From Rostratula benghalensis (Eukaryota; Chordata; Aves; Charadriiformes; Rostratulidae): a stretch of 64,000 bases of DNA. Both the position numbers and the translations under genes were made by a program. A model generated the notes under the pieces. The model searched no databases. It saw only the letters and a program-made list of their open reading frames with translations, and was not told the DNA's origin. Positions 37,401 through 49,428 of the stretch are shown here, piece by piece; the stretch's first letter is position 1; every line of letters begins with the position of its first letter. The stretch spans positions 1,498,793 through 1,562,792 of the forward strand of contig VXAI01000082.1 in assembly GCA_013399305.1 (NCBI GenBank). The letters are read 5' to 3'.

Positions 37401-39728
37401 TGTGAGAGAGACAGGGAACACAGGCATTTCCAATCTCTCTCCTCTACAAGCTTCAGTATTTGCAATTTTTTTTTCCTCATGACCCATTTAAATTCTTATA
37501 CTTTCTTAAATAATTAATCCTAATCTTTGCAGTTTCCTTCACCCAACACCCTTCCCCCTCTGCATTTACTTGACTGATTTCATCACTATCTGAGCACCCA
37601 CATTTCTAAAATACTGTAACAAGGATGAGAAAATTATCTTTGGAAACATGTTCCTTAGTCTAGTTTAAAATTAAAAGAAACTGCTTAGAAAGAAAAAAAG
37701 AAGAAAAAAAAAAACAACCCACAAAACAAACACAGCACAGCCCTGAGGTTGTCACTTGTAATTCCTTAAAAAAATCTAAAAAATACAAAGCCATCTAAAA
37801 CTGAAATTCAGACTTAGCACACACCTGTGTAGGCACAGACTAATTACATTTTGTAAACAGTATCTCACAGACAGCACTGTATAGATGATAGATCATTAAG
37901 CCAGTTTACAAAGGGGAGTGAATATCTTACCCCTTTGAATCTCGATTAAAGGGGAAAAAAGATGTATTAATTGCTTGTTTTAAAATGGTTTCGTTATCTG
38001 TGGCTCAGTAAAACCTCTTAGCACAACAGAGGTCATTCAGGATGCAGGATATGCCTATTTTTTTGAAAAACGAAATACCTCCAGGGTGCTGAAGTTCTGT
38101 GGCTCTCACCCAGCCATTTGAATGATAGGAGGACGAAGGTTTCCCTGAGGTACCCTTACCCCATTACTGAGTGCACATCTTCAGCTCCTGCTACTAGAAG
38201 GCACTGATTATCTCCACAATTTTTTTTGATTATTTTGACTGTTGAGAAGCAGCAACTTCTGAAATTCCATTTATGCAGATATATGTTAAAATGAAAATAG
38301 CTGAAGAAAAAACACGTGTCTTTTTTACAGCATTCTCTTTTCAGAAGTTTATTAAAGAATTTTCCCTTTTTATTAAAGTATTAACATAAACTTTTTATTC
38401 TTTCTGCTCTTCATTTGTAGTAATAGATTTTCATGCAGATAAACTAGTAATTCTCTTGAAAGTCAATTCTTTCCTTAGTCTATCAACCAAGTAAGGAATT
38501 TCAGTGTAAATTTTGGCATTAAAACAGTGTTATAATTTTAGCACTTGAAGAAGTTTTATTACTTGAGGAATTGAAGTATTTAGATAAAGTTAAATTAGGC
38601 CACAAGAAAAAATATTTTTTTAAAAAAGGCGATGACCTAAATGGTGAATTGTGGCAGCAGCCAAGTAAATAACTTAACAAGAAAAAGCTTTGCAGAATAT
38701 TGATTTAATGCATCACTTAAGCAACAGAATATCTCAAACCCACATTATCCATGCTCTATTTCCCTGTACCTTGGACAGTTTATCTATTCACCTCTCTCAA
38801 AGGAACAAGCACATATTTCTACATGAATTGTTTGTCTATGATGTACAGTTTTTAACAGTAGGATAAAACAAATCTTCAGTATAATTCTGCTATTGTGGAA
38901 GATATTTATTTACAGAATTTTTATCATATTGGAATTAAAAAGCTGCACAAATTTAACCAAGATATTATATAAGTTAATTTTCATCTTTATGAAAATGTGT
39001 CACTGCAGAATAAGGATTTTCACTATGTCAAAGGACTGTAAACTGCATTTCAACCTCATTGCACAGCAAAGCATTAAAATAACACCAAAACTCTGATACA
39101 AAATTAAACTGATTTTAAATTTTGGCTTGAAATGTCATATTCAGGAAGAAGACTGCAAAGTTAGTGCTGTCTCACAGAAGTAGGGACAAAAACAAGGCAA
39201 AAGTATCCACTTTCATGTTTGTGTTTTGTTTCAAGAGATGAGTGAAAGTATCTAATTTTTTATAATAGTCTGTCTTCTTATCTAAAGTAAAATCTGGTAC
39301 TGTAAAGACTATTTCAGCTAAAATTAGCCTTTATCAGTGCTATGCCATTCAAAATGCATGAATGACAGCTTGATGGCTAGAGAGGCATCCGATTTGAATT
39401 CTGAAATTTCCTCTCTGTGGTTATGAAGCTACAACTACTGCTGCCCGACTCCATGTCACCCAGCTGCCACATCAGGTTCTGCACGTAGACAGGACTGTTT
39501 TCACAGCGTACACTTAAATAGTTCTACCAAAGTCCTACATGAATGATGAATATTATGAACGAGGCCCTTTCCTACATGCCTGTCCAGAGAAGCATTTAAA
39601 CAGCCTTTTGTCCAATAGTTTTGGTTTTCCCTGATTAAGCACTCAATTTTATGGAAAATGGGCTAGGAAGATAGAGTTACTCAGCAGGTGGCAGAGGAAT
39701 TGCACAGGGTAACAGAAGCCCAAAGGAA
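34431..39728. other. Unique DNA with one GC-rich patch
   Basis: No gene is established. The part at 34630-35130 carries frames of 62 codons (minus) and 135 codons (plus), and 35333-35641 is a GC-richer patch with a 102-codon minus-strand frame. None is recognisable. The remainder is AT-rich, with A runs at 37223-37236 and 37685-37713. Confidence 0.45.
35333..35641 (-). other. GC-richer patch with unrecognised open frame
   Basis: A ~300-bp island clearly richer in G and C than its flanks. One minus-strand frame spans it (102 codons) and holds cysteine- and proline-rich parts such as 'ETLCCCEPLVEEQPQPQHY'. A moderate acceptor 'gtttgttatcag' sits on the minus strand near 35621, but no clear donor is seen. 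It could be an exon, a decayed retrosequence or a regulatory patch. Confidence 0.2.
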
Positions 39729-40217
39729 ATGATGATTTTCATGGTATTCTGCAAAAACATGAATGGTCAGAACATGATCCCTAGAACAGGGTTTGAATCA
39801 TTATTTATTCATAACATTTTCAGTAATTTCCTTCACTGTTACCTAGTCTCAAATATATCTCACCAGAAACCAGCAAAGTATATGGAGCTTAATTGTACTG
39901 ATGAAATAAATCCCAGTGAAACTCCTTTCTGGCAACACCCATTTCACCAGCAGAGAAACTGTTTTAAATTTTCAGGTCTCTTCTTAGTCTTAGAGGAGGT
40001 GGCCACAAGGTTTAACCAATTTCTCTCCCTTCCTCTATTCTGTGGTAAAAATCTCCCAAGCTATTTGTTGTCTACCCTTTGTAATATCTGCAAAGCAGAT
40101 TTAGAGGAATTACAGAAGTTACCTCCTGGCCAGTTTTATTTATCTTTTACAGTTAAAGGATGCTCAAAGAGCATCACTGGAGACTATTTGACCACCCTTA
40201 GTGATCTCTCCAGCTGA
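39729..40217 (+). other. Isolated 162-codon ORF, unrecognised
   Basis: The longest open frame in the window, starting at an ATG with a purine at -3 and ending TGA. The composition is rich in F, L, S, N and K as expected from AT-rich DNA. Residues 45-162 contain no motif, signal peptide or repeat I can name. One internal hydrophobic stretch ('SGLFLVLEEVATRF') is too short for a clear membrane span. No promoter, splice site pair or neighbour supports it. In 64 kb of AT-rich DNA an ORF of this size is uncommon but not remarkable. Confidence 0.15.
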
Positions 40218-43200
40218 GCAAGACAGAGAATAAGACTCATCTGTTCACCTCATGTTGATTTGTCATTTGACATCTGTGTCAGAGCAACACTCTGTAACTG
40301 CAGACACTTTGATGTCACTGCAGCTTTATGTCTGTCAGAACTAGAGCTGGGTGGACTATTTACTGTGAATAATTTATTCAGTGAATTTCACCCTTTCTTC
40401 AGTATAAGAGTTCTCTATACATGTCCTAATTAAAAGAGATAATTGGCTTAATACTCAAGCACTTCATTCTAACTTGTTCCCTTTGTCCAGAGATGTCCTG
40501 AATAAAGGCAGGGGTGAAATCCTGGTGCCACTTAAGACATTGAAACCCACTCTCCTCCTTGATTTCACTGATGTCAGGATCTCAGCCAAGGTCCCTCAAG
40601 CAAGAAACCTCTAGTTTAGACTGTGATATGGCACAAATGAGGTCCATAGGTAAACACCAGGAGGGAACAAAAGAAACAGAGTGAGGGATGAAGAAACAAC
40701 ATACTTACATACCATCGTGATGGCTCTGTTAAAAAAACAACCCAAACTAACCCAGGATAGAGATTACCTGACATTTAGGAGGGCCCATGGTAGAATTTTA
40801 TTCTTCTGCAAGAATCAGACAAATATGTGAACACACATTGGTAACTGCAATTATTTGAACATGTGCAGTTTTCATTGATTTCCCCCCTCTACCCTTGCTT
40901 TCATCCCCTCTGCCTACACCTTGTTCTTTAACGAAGAACAAAATCCTTTTGGGTAAAGGAATTCTTTGGTCTTCAGTGTATAAGAAATTCATTAATCGAT
41001 ATAGAATATATAATTCAAGATATAATTAAAGATAAAATGTCATTACTAGAGTAGCAGTCCTATTCAACTATATAATAATTTATTTCTGAAAGCATCTCTA
41101 CCCTGCATGCACCTAGCAAGGATCGGTGCCTGAAGGCAGTATTGAACTATATTCTCTGAAATGTCTAGTGTTCTGCTAGCAATTTCAAACTCCTCTGTTC
41201 TTTAACATTCAGTCACTAAACTATGCTGCTTAAATTATTAAATCCTTTTAATTTAAATTTTCATAAGCTACCAGAAGAAAAACGCACATCCTTAAAGTAA
41301 CAGATCTGGCTTCTTGCAAGGAAAACTATGATATTAATATCACTTTTAGGCAGCATTAACTTCCCTCAAGAACAAAATTAATTATTTCATTAAAGAGTAA
41401 AATGTGGAGGGCAGATGCTTTAAATAAAAATTCTTTTGAAAACATCTTGGTTTAGGACCACCCAAAACTGGAACAGAAAGCAGGCAAACTACCTACTGTC
41501 TTCATCCCTAAAAGACTGAGATATCAGACAAGAATTGTGAATCAAAAAATGGGACATCACTTTAAATCAAAACTATTGGAAAAGAAGAAAAATAATCTCC
41601 AAGATTTATTATATTGGTCCCCAAACAATACATTTATTTGAAAAAAACTTGTAACATTTTAACTTTGACACACCTTTACTGAAAAATAAATTGCAACTGC
41701 TAATGACTTTTTTCCTTGCGATGCTAATACTCATACTCTAACTAACACTACTGCTCTTCTGTTGCAGAGAGTGCTGTAGGGGTGTGACAATGCAGATAAT
41801 GCCCTATTTATTTTTGTTATATATAATGTGAAATACTTAAACATTCCGCTATTTCTTCTGTGAAAAGAGAGATGATTGATTCCAGGTTATAACAGAGTCA
41901 ATAAAAAAAATTCAAAATTAGACCACATATGACTTTTACATCAAAAGACTTCTACATTTGATGTGTGAACTGCTAAATAATATCATTCTTCACTAAAAAC
42001 TGTATTGCACAAAATTTTGCTATATTTCAGAATTTGAAACTGACAGGATATTTTAGAACAGAAGGGAATTAGTATATAAAGTGCCAGCTGCAGAATTCCA
42101 TAAGGAAATGGCAGTTCAATATATATTTTATATATATTATATATTATTATGGGTTAATAGAGGATGACAGAACTCACCTGAGACCAGAAAAAGCTACGTA
42201 ATGTTGTAAGAGATCTCAGAGGCAAAAAGACCTGTTATGGTCACCAAGTCAGAATGCCCTTAGAAAGCCCTTCAGCTTTTGGCAAAAATTAGGCCAGCTA
42301 AGCTTCAGGCCTATGTATTTTAGGGAAAAGAATTTGTTTATAATGAAAGAAGTTACAGGAATAAGTGAACAAGAAAAAGAATGAGAACGGGAGTATTCAA
42401 TAAAAATTGAGGAAATCACCCAGAGGAAAAAAAGCATCATTTGAAAGAAATCACCAGACTTTCTGGAGTACGTAGATGTAATAGAAAAACTGCTGAATTT
42501 TCTATTATTTCAACAGTACCTTAATGGTTACAAGGGATTTTGTATATTTTAACCTTGAGGTACATCTGCTTAAAAGCATGGTTGGTTCTAGCTTTGTCAA
42601 TCAAATCTTTCTGGACATCATAATTCTATGACACTAAACATAGCACAATTTAATCACTCATCAATTTAATCTGAACAGTATTGTAGCTACCAACCCATTG
42701 TTTACATAACATTCTGTTTTATCTAGAAATTTTCTTTTACAAATATGGTTGTTAACAGCTTATTTTAATTTTCACTTGTATGAAACTTGCGAAAATTTTA
42801 TAATAGATTAGTTGAAAATCTTGGATTTTTTCCTAATGTTATCAGTTCATCAGAATGAGATGTTGATGAGATCTGAATTCCTCACCAACAGTCCTGTAAC
42901 CAAAATCAAGTTTATAAATATAAAACAACTAACAGCTGAAAGAATGCATGAATTTCAGTATGTACAGATCAAGAACACACTGAATCTGAGATGTTTTTTG
43001 TAGTGGTTAAATTGCAGCCAAATCATCTAAGCTATCCACCAAAACTTGACTCTAACCAGAAAGAATACCTGCAGAGAAAACAGGAATAAGTTCTCCTGAA
43101 TTTCACTAATAACGGGATCCCAGCTTTCTCTCTGCCTGCTGAAAATCTTCCCAGTATCTCATGTGGTTTCATTCACTTGATCTACATAAATAGCTAGATG

Positions 43201-45764
43201 AGATGAAAGAATGAGAAAAGACTCAGATGGAAAAAATACCAACCCAAACAAAACAAAATATAAACCCCCAAAAGCCTCCCAAAATCAGTTACGATATTAA
43301 CAGCTTTGCTGATGATTTTTATTTATGTAGATGACAGATACTGCAGCCTAGCCAGCTGGTTCATATACAGCACAGATGACTTGCTCAGACAGCTTTTCGG
43401 CAAGTTTCACCCTTCCTGGTGCAGGAGATGAGAACAAACCTTCCTTCATAACCCTCCTATACCAGATGCATTTGAAAAATTCTTTGTATTAGCTTAGGGA
43501 TATTCTTAACAACGCTATAAAACCATCTGCAAGTGATGTACACATTTCCAGGCTCTGGTAATTCCTCTCCATGAAATGGCTTTTGGGTGCCCTTTGTCCA
43601 CTTGCCTGCTCTCAACTATTTTCAAAGTCTTTGCTTCTTCTCTATCTTCTTCCAGCTTCCCCAGTATGTCCTGTTTTTTATTGGGTTTTTTTTTTTTTTT
43701 TTTTTTTTTCCTGATTCTCCTTTTCTTATGCATTACCAACATGAGGGATTTTACTAGCAGTGACTAATATAAGATTTATACTTTAGCAGATACCACCTAC
43801 TGCTGAATTATAAAAAGCAAAGGTGTATAGAACAGCAAGAATTCTCCAGCAAAGTGCAAGAAAATACACAGTCTATGCAGCAAAGTTCAATTATTTTCCA
43901 CAGAAAGAAAAATGGGAAGGTTTAAAAGTGCTGGGCAACATGAAATCTACATCATGCACACAACAGAATTGCATTTGATTTTCTAAGGACACAATTAAAA
44001 TGTTTTGAGAAATATTCATTTATGTTATGCAACACATCAACACGCAAACTGTTTAAGTGCCTTTATTCTACCTTTATTCTAAACATATCTGAAATAAATT
44101 TATCTGGATTTTTTTTTTTATTTTTGCCTTTCTAAATGTAGCATGTATTGCTAAAACCAAGGGGCAAATTTCCTCCTCGCCCCAAATAGTTATTTAGCTT
44201 ATATTTACACAAGAAAAAACCCTAGCTCTTTTGTGAAGTTTTTTGGGAATACACGTCATATGAGAGGGTTGAGGCCATCCTACTTTTCCCCCCTCACACC
44301 ATAAGTGTGTAGTAATTCCAAAGAATTAAGAAAAGCTATTTCAGTGACTACCATTTCTAACTTCATTCTTCTCTTTTCTTTCCTAGAGTTCCTTGTCAGG
44401 GGACAGCAGAAATTATTAGAAACAGGACCTGTATTATGTAGGACTTAAGCGTCTTTAATCAATCTTTGTTAGATCAGAGAAAAAAAAGCCCCCCCAAGCC
44501 CTCACCCTAAACCAGAAATAGAAGTCCATTTTGTCAATGGATGGAGTCACAGAGGACTGCATAGTAGTAACCACATGGCCTCCAGACTCTGACAGTCCTG
44601 TTTGTACAGCAACATCTTGTCTCACATCTTAAGCGTCATCACAATGACAGAATCTGCAGAGTAATGTCAATTGTGGTATTTTTATGATGTTCTTATTCTT
44701 CAGCTCTTACAGTTATGTGTTTTTCTCTAGTAACTAATAATGGAAAAAGGAGTAGTTTATTATTCAAGGAGTGGACATGAAGTAGCCTAAGTCTTCATTT
44801 GAATTTCTTTAAAATAGAGATAGTAGGGAAAATAAGATATCCGCTGAAATACGTGAATATATGTAAAGATGCACTTACTTTTCTTACTTCAGACAACAGC
44901 AATTTCATGTTTGAAACACTTTACGAGTCACAAAAATGTCTGCTTGTATCACCCAAGTCTTTGAATCATGGCTCAAGAACGGCAGGTAAATAATAATTGC
45001 TCCAGATTCTCTATATTTTCCTGAAATTCACTCATGATTTCTTTGAGGAAAGAGCAACGTTAAATCAATTCAGATGTTTATTCCCTCTCTTTTAATAGTT
45101 TTTCTGCATTTTAAAATCAGAAACTGACATTCATGAAAAAGATATATTTAAGACAAGTCCATGTAGTGGTCTTAAACCCAAAGAGTTTACTGCTCTCTGG
45201 AGTAAGGCTTCTTTTATTAGTATTTCTTTCCATTTTAATTTAATTAAACAACAACAAAAAAGTAACCAAAATTATGAAGACCACCAGCACTGCGAAAAAA
45301 AGAAAATGTCTCCCAGGGTTTTCAGTTTTCTCTCCTCAGCGTTCTGGAGTCCAGATGTGGAAAGCCCAGTGGAGCTGAAAGCATTTTTGGAGGGAGGAGA
45401 GAAAGTTTTGATGCTACTGCTGTGGCCTTATTTTATCCAAACCAGACAATTACCTTTCTTTACGAAGATTAAAAAACCAAACACCCCCATCACCCCACAC
45501 CCTTTATATATTATTAATAAACATTATTTTTAAGTGAGCCTGCTAAAGAAAAATAAACTCTATATCTTCTTAGCCTTACAAGGCTACCTTCTTAACTCAG
45601 AGTAGAACGGATGGTGTATTCATCTTTGAAATTCTGTTTGTCAGGTGTGTAAGTACATCTTTAAAATATATTTTTTTCCTGCTCACATATCGAGCAAATA
45701 CGTATTGATTTGCTGCAGCAATACCAGGTCATAGTTCTGCAGAGGAATATTCCCATATCTTAGA
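40218..45764. other. Unique AT-rich non-coding DNA
   Basis: No gene or confident transposon is seen. Contents are an AT-only run at about 42118-42150, a 24-base T tract at 43686-43709, an 11-bp direct repeat (cctttattcta at 44060-44070 and 44071-44081), and an A-run to C-run junction at about 44480-44497. Confidence 0.5.
43686..43709. repeat. Poly-T tract, 24 bases
   Basis: An uninterrupted run of 24 T. It makes the lysine-only and phenylalanine-only stretches in overlapping frames, which should not be read as protein. Likely length-variable. Confidence 0.95.
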
Positions 45765-46275
45765 CAGCTACACCTGGAATATGGTGTTCTGCTAAGCGAT
45801 GACAAGGGTGGTCAGTGAGGTGATGATAAAAGTCTATAAATAGCTTAAGAGGGTGCACCCTAAGGAGGAAGAAGCATTGTTTTAAGGTGGTCTGAACAAA
45901 TTTGACTGGTAGAAATGAAAAGATGTCCTGACACCCAGAACCAGGCATAACTGCTGAATAGGAGCTTGTACGTTGTACGAACGCCAGCAGGGTGGCCTGT
46001 CTGTGCTTTGCCTTGCGCACACCACAGGCGTATAATGAATTCACTATTTCAGAAGAATTATTCTGGTAAATTTCCAAATATAGTTAAGCCCTTCAACTGC
46101 TAAATTAAGCCCCAAGTTCAACAGTCCACAAACAGGAGCCACACGCTCAGGGTATTTAAAGCTACACTAGACAAAGTGCTGGAAGCAGAGGAGAAGATAA
46201 ACCTGCTCAGAGAGGGGGACAGACACAAGGCCTAGAAAATCTGTCACACCTCTACTTTCTGTGGCTCTAGGAATA
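45765..46275 (+). mobile_element. Old L3/CR1-like LINE relic
   Basis: In order, this stretch shows 'tacacctggaatatggtgttc', 'gtctataaatagcttaagaggg', 'aaggaggaagaagcattgtttt', then after a less clear middle 'gggtatttaaagctacactagacaaagtgctgg', 'aacctgctcagagagggggacagacacaaggcc' and a tail-like 'tttctgtggctct'. These follow the layout of the 3' part of L3/CR1 elements, including the 'ctagacaaagcgctgg' and 'gagggggactggac' signatures. Divergence is much higher than in the 59.7 kb CR1, so the copy is ancient. A 105-codon minus-strand frame across 45760-46077 is an antisense by-product. Boundaries are approximate. Confidence 0.62.
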
Positions 46276-47700
46276 CATGCATGTGGGATTTGGAAAAGGT
46301 CTTTTTAATAAGGGTTAATTGGAGAAGTATGTCACACATGACTGAGTACCGTTTCAAATTACAGCTCACTCTGGCATAACTAAATCAGGCAAATGATAGA
46401 ACACCAAAATAGGGAGTAGTCAGTCTTCTTCCCTCCTATTTATTTTATATAGTTTCATTAGTCTCAAAATTACCACATACCAGCAATTATAGATTTCACT
46501 GAATTTGTTGCTTCTTTCAGTATATTAGTATGACCACAACGTGATAATCCTCAGAGATCCAATAGTTCTGTAAATTCTATTTTCTGTTGTCACTTAAATT
46601 ATTAATCTGGTCTTTGGAACTGCTGGATTCGTTTGTCTGTCTTATGTGATACAAAAACTCAAGTCAGATGATCGTGAAATATAGCCCTTTCTGAGTTTAA
46701 GAAAACCCTAGAACAGAAAAAACAACCACACTTTAGCCAGCAAGAACAGAGTTATTCCTATAAAAATCATTGTACATTCTGTAGCACTGTATTACTCTAA
46801 AAGTCAAAACCCAATCCCTGAACACGAAGAAAGTCACTTCAGTTTCTCTGTGCTGACGAGTTAACTGCAAGCATTTCCTGACACACAGAACGCAGGCAGA
46901 AAAAGGAAAAACGTCGACTTGAGAAAAGCACAGCTTCCAATCCCCACCCACCAGCTTCAGTCAAAGGGATGACTTCAGTCCCTTTCTTAACTAATCCTGT
47001 CACTGTAAAATCCTACAGTCATTCTTCCACACATAAAGGGAAAACGGACTCACTAGGAGGACCTAGACTCTTTCAGCTTGAACTGTTAACCAATGGTGGA
47101 AATGCAAGAATGCTGAAGTTGTTCCTCCGGAGCCAATAGAGTGGATTTGTGTGTCCCACATGACTGTGTTTCCCCTGTCTTTCACATGGGCAGTATTTAG
47201 TTCAATTCAGAACTGCAAATAGTATAGCGTGCAGAGCAGCAATGGGATGTCTGAGTACAAGTGGCTGACTTCCAGGCGACTTCAGGAAGCACATTTTTAC
47301 ATTTCTCCCGAATTATACTGGGATTCTGCACCTTTGACATCCTCCTACCCTCCTTGTCTCTGCAGAAGGAGACAGCGACTTGCACAGCACAACAAAACTG
47401 TGAGTACATGGTCTATTTATTTTTATTTTCACCCAGAAAAGCAAATCTCTGAAAATTGTCAAAATGCTGTGTGCACTACAATAGATGGTTACATTTTGTT
47501 ATAAGATAAACGATTACCTAAAGTGCTGTTCAAATTCAGAAATATTTCTTGCATGCTTCAAAAGAAGGAAAAAAAAAATAGGGGAAAAAAAAAAAAGAGT
47601 TCTCCTCCAGGGCAGCGCCTGCATGCACGCTGCATGCCACACTGCTTCCTGACATAGCCAGCGTGCTGCTTTGTTCATAAAGAAAAACAAAGACAAAAAG
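46276..47700. other. Unique DNA, possible microexon at 47.37 kb
   Basis: No gene is established. The only item of note is a short interval at 47366-47399 bounded by strong splice-site consensus sequences. A-runs at 47569-47578 and 47585-47596 precede the GC-richer block. Confidence 0.45.
47366..47399 (+). other. Possible 34-nt microexon
   Basis: A pyrimidine-rich stretch ending 'ctccttgtctctgcag' (acceptor AG at 47364-47365) is followed 34 nt later by 'ctGTGAGTAC' (donor GT at 47400-47401). Both sites match the vertebrate consensus well and are at microexon spacing. Length is not a multiple of three. Paired good sites also occur by chance, so this is only a lead. Confidence 0.15.
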
Positions 47701-48113
47701 CCCTACACATGTATGTTGTTCACTTTTATTTGTACTCTGTGTCTAATCAGGCCTGATCTGTCCCCAAGGGACAAAAAATAAAGGCAAACTTTAACTCCGC
47801 CAGCAAGGGCAGCCCAGACTTTCCAGACATCTGACAGTTATTATAATTAGCTATGAAAGACAGCGAAGACACTTTGGGGCAAATAGCTCTTACATTTGGA
47901 ACAATGAAGTCGAGCAAGGTTCCCATCCCACCCCTTCCACGGGGGGAGGGGGAGAGGCGAGCCAACGGGGGGGAGTGTTAGAAACGGGTTATGGCTGGAC
48001 TGAAAAAACACAACTAGTCTAATATCTGGACTCACTCAGCAGAAGGAGAGGCTTTTTGATAAGTAACTTTAACTACCTCTACATTGCAGCTTGCATTCAC
48101 TCCAATTCCTGGT

Positions 48114-48134
48114 GGGGTGGGAAAGGGTGTGGGG
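48114..48134 (+). promoter_or_regulatory. G-quadruplex motif (+ strand)
   Basis: Four G runs with short loops: GGGG-T-GGG-AAA-GGG-TGT-GGGG. Loop lengths 1, 3 and 3 predict a stable parallel G-quadruplex in single-stranded DNA or in a + strand transcript. Confidence 0.8.
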
Positions 48135-48161
48135 CTCTTTGCAGCATAACATCAGAAGGTC

Positions 48162-48192
48162 GGGGTGGAAGGGGCAGTGGGGGCGAAGAGGG
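48162..48192 (+). promoter_or_regulatory. Second G-quadruplex motif (+ strand)
   Basis: Four G runs of 4, 4, 5 and 3 with loops of 5, 4 and 6 nt, inside the usual 1-7 nt loop limit. It begins 28 bp after the first motif, on the same strand. Confidence 0.75.
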
Positions 48193-48337
48193 CAGAAAGA
48201 AGAGAATATCCATGGTAAGAGACATTGCAATTGCTTCCCAGAGCTTTGCTGGCCAGAACTCCTTAAGCCCAAGTTGCTTTCTGGGCAAGATTTATGAGAG
48301 TTCTCAAACAGAAGCAACAGACAAAGCAGAGCTTTGC

Positions 48338-48355
48338 TTTTTTTTTTTTTTTTTT
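48338..48355. repeat. Poly-T tract, 18 bases
   Basis: An uninterrupted run of 18 T followed by a CT-rich stretch. Simple repeat between the two G-quadruplex groups. Confidence 0.9.
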
Positions 48356-48503
48356 CTCCTCCTCCTTCTCTGGAAAAGAAATTGAACTCAAATGGATAAC
48401 TGTATAATCAGAAACACTAATTTGTATTTTTTGTTCTTTTTTTCCCCCCTTACGTGTTCATAAGACCTTTAATAAGATCTGCTCTACCTCCCCCTCGCTG
48501 CCT

Positions 48504-48529
48504 CCCCACCCCTTCTCACCCTCCTCCCC
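48504..48529 (-). promoter_or_regulatory. G-quadruplex motif (minus strand)
   Basis: On the + strand CCCC-A-CCCC-TTCTCA-CCC-TCCT-CCCC; the minus strand therefore carries four G runs with loops of 4, 6 and 1 nt. The + strand could form the matching i-motif. Confidence 0.75.
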
Positions 48530-49003
48530 TACCAAAAGTTGGATTCTGAAAACTACAATCAGAAGGGAAAAAGGAAAGACAATAGAAATCTGACTCGGTA
48601 CTGGCTAGGCTGGATCTCTAATAAAGCATGAAGTGAAAACAGTTTCTAAGTGAAAGATGAGCAGACTTCTTTTAAAAAAAAATTAAGTGCAATAAGGAGA
48701 AATTGTTGAAAGACTCCAGACGCTACTAATTATGGCTTAAATAAATCTTCCTGGACAGCTGTTTGCTTGCTCCCACTGCGGTGAAAGGAACGTTAAAAGA
48801 AGCATTTTAAAAGAAAAAAGGATTTGATGGGAATTTTTTTTTACATATGAATTTTTTTGTTTTAAATACACCCTTTTATTCTTTGTCTGCCCTCCTGTTA
48901 TCTCACCCTCCCCCAACCGCCGCCCACTGTGAGCTGAGACACCTGAAGGCTAGACATAATGATCAACAGAGCGCTGCACTCGCCTGTCTGGATTCCAGCC
49001 AGA

Positions 49004-49026
49004 TTTTTTTTTTTATTTTTTTTTTT
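49004..49026. repeat. Poly-T tract with one A
   Basis: Twenty-two T broken by a single A, followed by a C run. Simple repeat. Confidence 0.9.
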
Positions 49027-49414
49027 CCCCCTCCACAATCAAGGAGCCTGCACGCAATGCATGGCAAGCCCCTTGCTCAGCTATGTGCAGATCAGACAGA
49101 AGTCTGAACCGTGCTGCAAGAAAGATTAAAGACAAACACAAGCCTTTCCTCCTTATGTCGGCCAGGCTCAGTTTCAGCTTCATTGTGATTTGCAAAAAAT
49201 ACAAAATAAGAAACTTTGTAAACATATATCCCGTTATTTTACAAAACATGCCCATATGTACACACATTTTCCAACATTGTAACCAGGGGCACCCACCATT
49301 TCCCATTTTACAGCAGTTTCTACTCCAGCTTTACAGCCAATGCAGTATTTTATGTTAAGTTCTGGCATCACTTGTATAATTGCTGTGTAGCTCTCAAATA
49401 CTGTGCAAAGATTT

Positions 49415-49428
49415 TGTATACGTATACA
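49415..49428. repeat. 14-bp perfect palindrome
   Basis: tgtatacgtataca reads the same on both strands. It may be a binding site for a dimeric factor or a chance AT-rich palindrome. Confidence 0.8.

Noticed and set aside
42172..42181. Perfect donor consensus (CAG/GTGAGT) on the minus strand
   Set aside because: No acceptor at a sensible distance with an open frame between; isolated donor-like strings are common.
45760..46077. 105-codon minus-strand frame
   Set aside because: Antisense to the L3/CR1-like relic; not a gene.
49004..49026. Poly-T and poly-A tracts as tails of processed pseudogenes
   Set aside because: No retroposed coding body could be recognised beside this tract or those at 26.1, 43.7, 61.0 and 62.0 kb.
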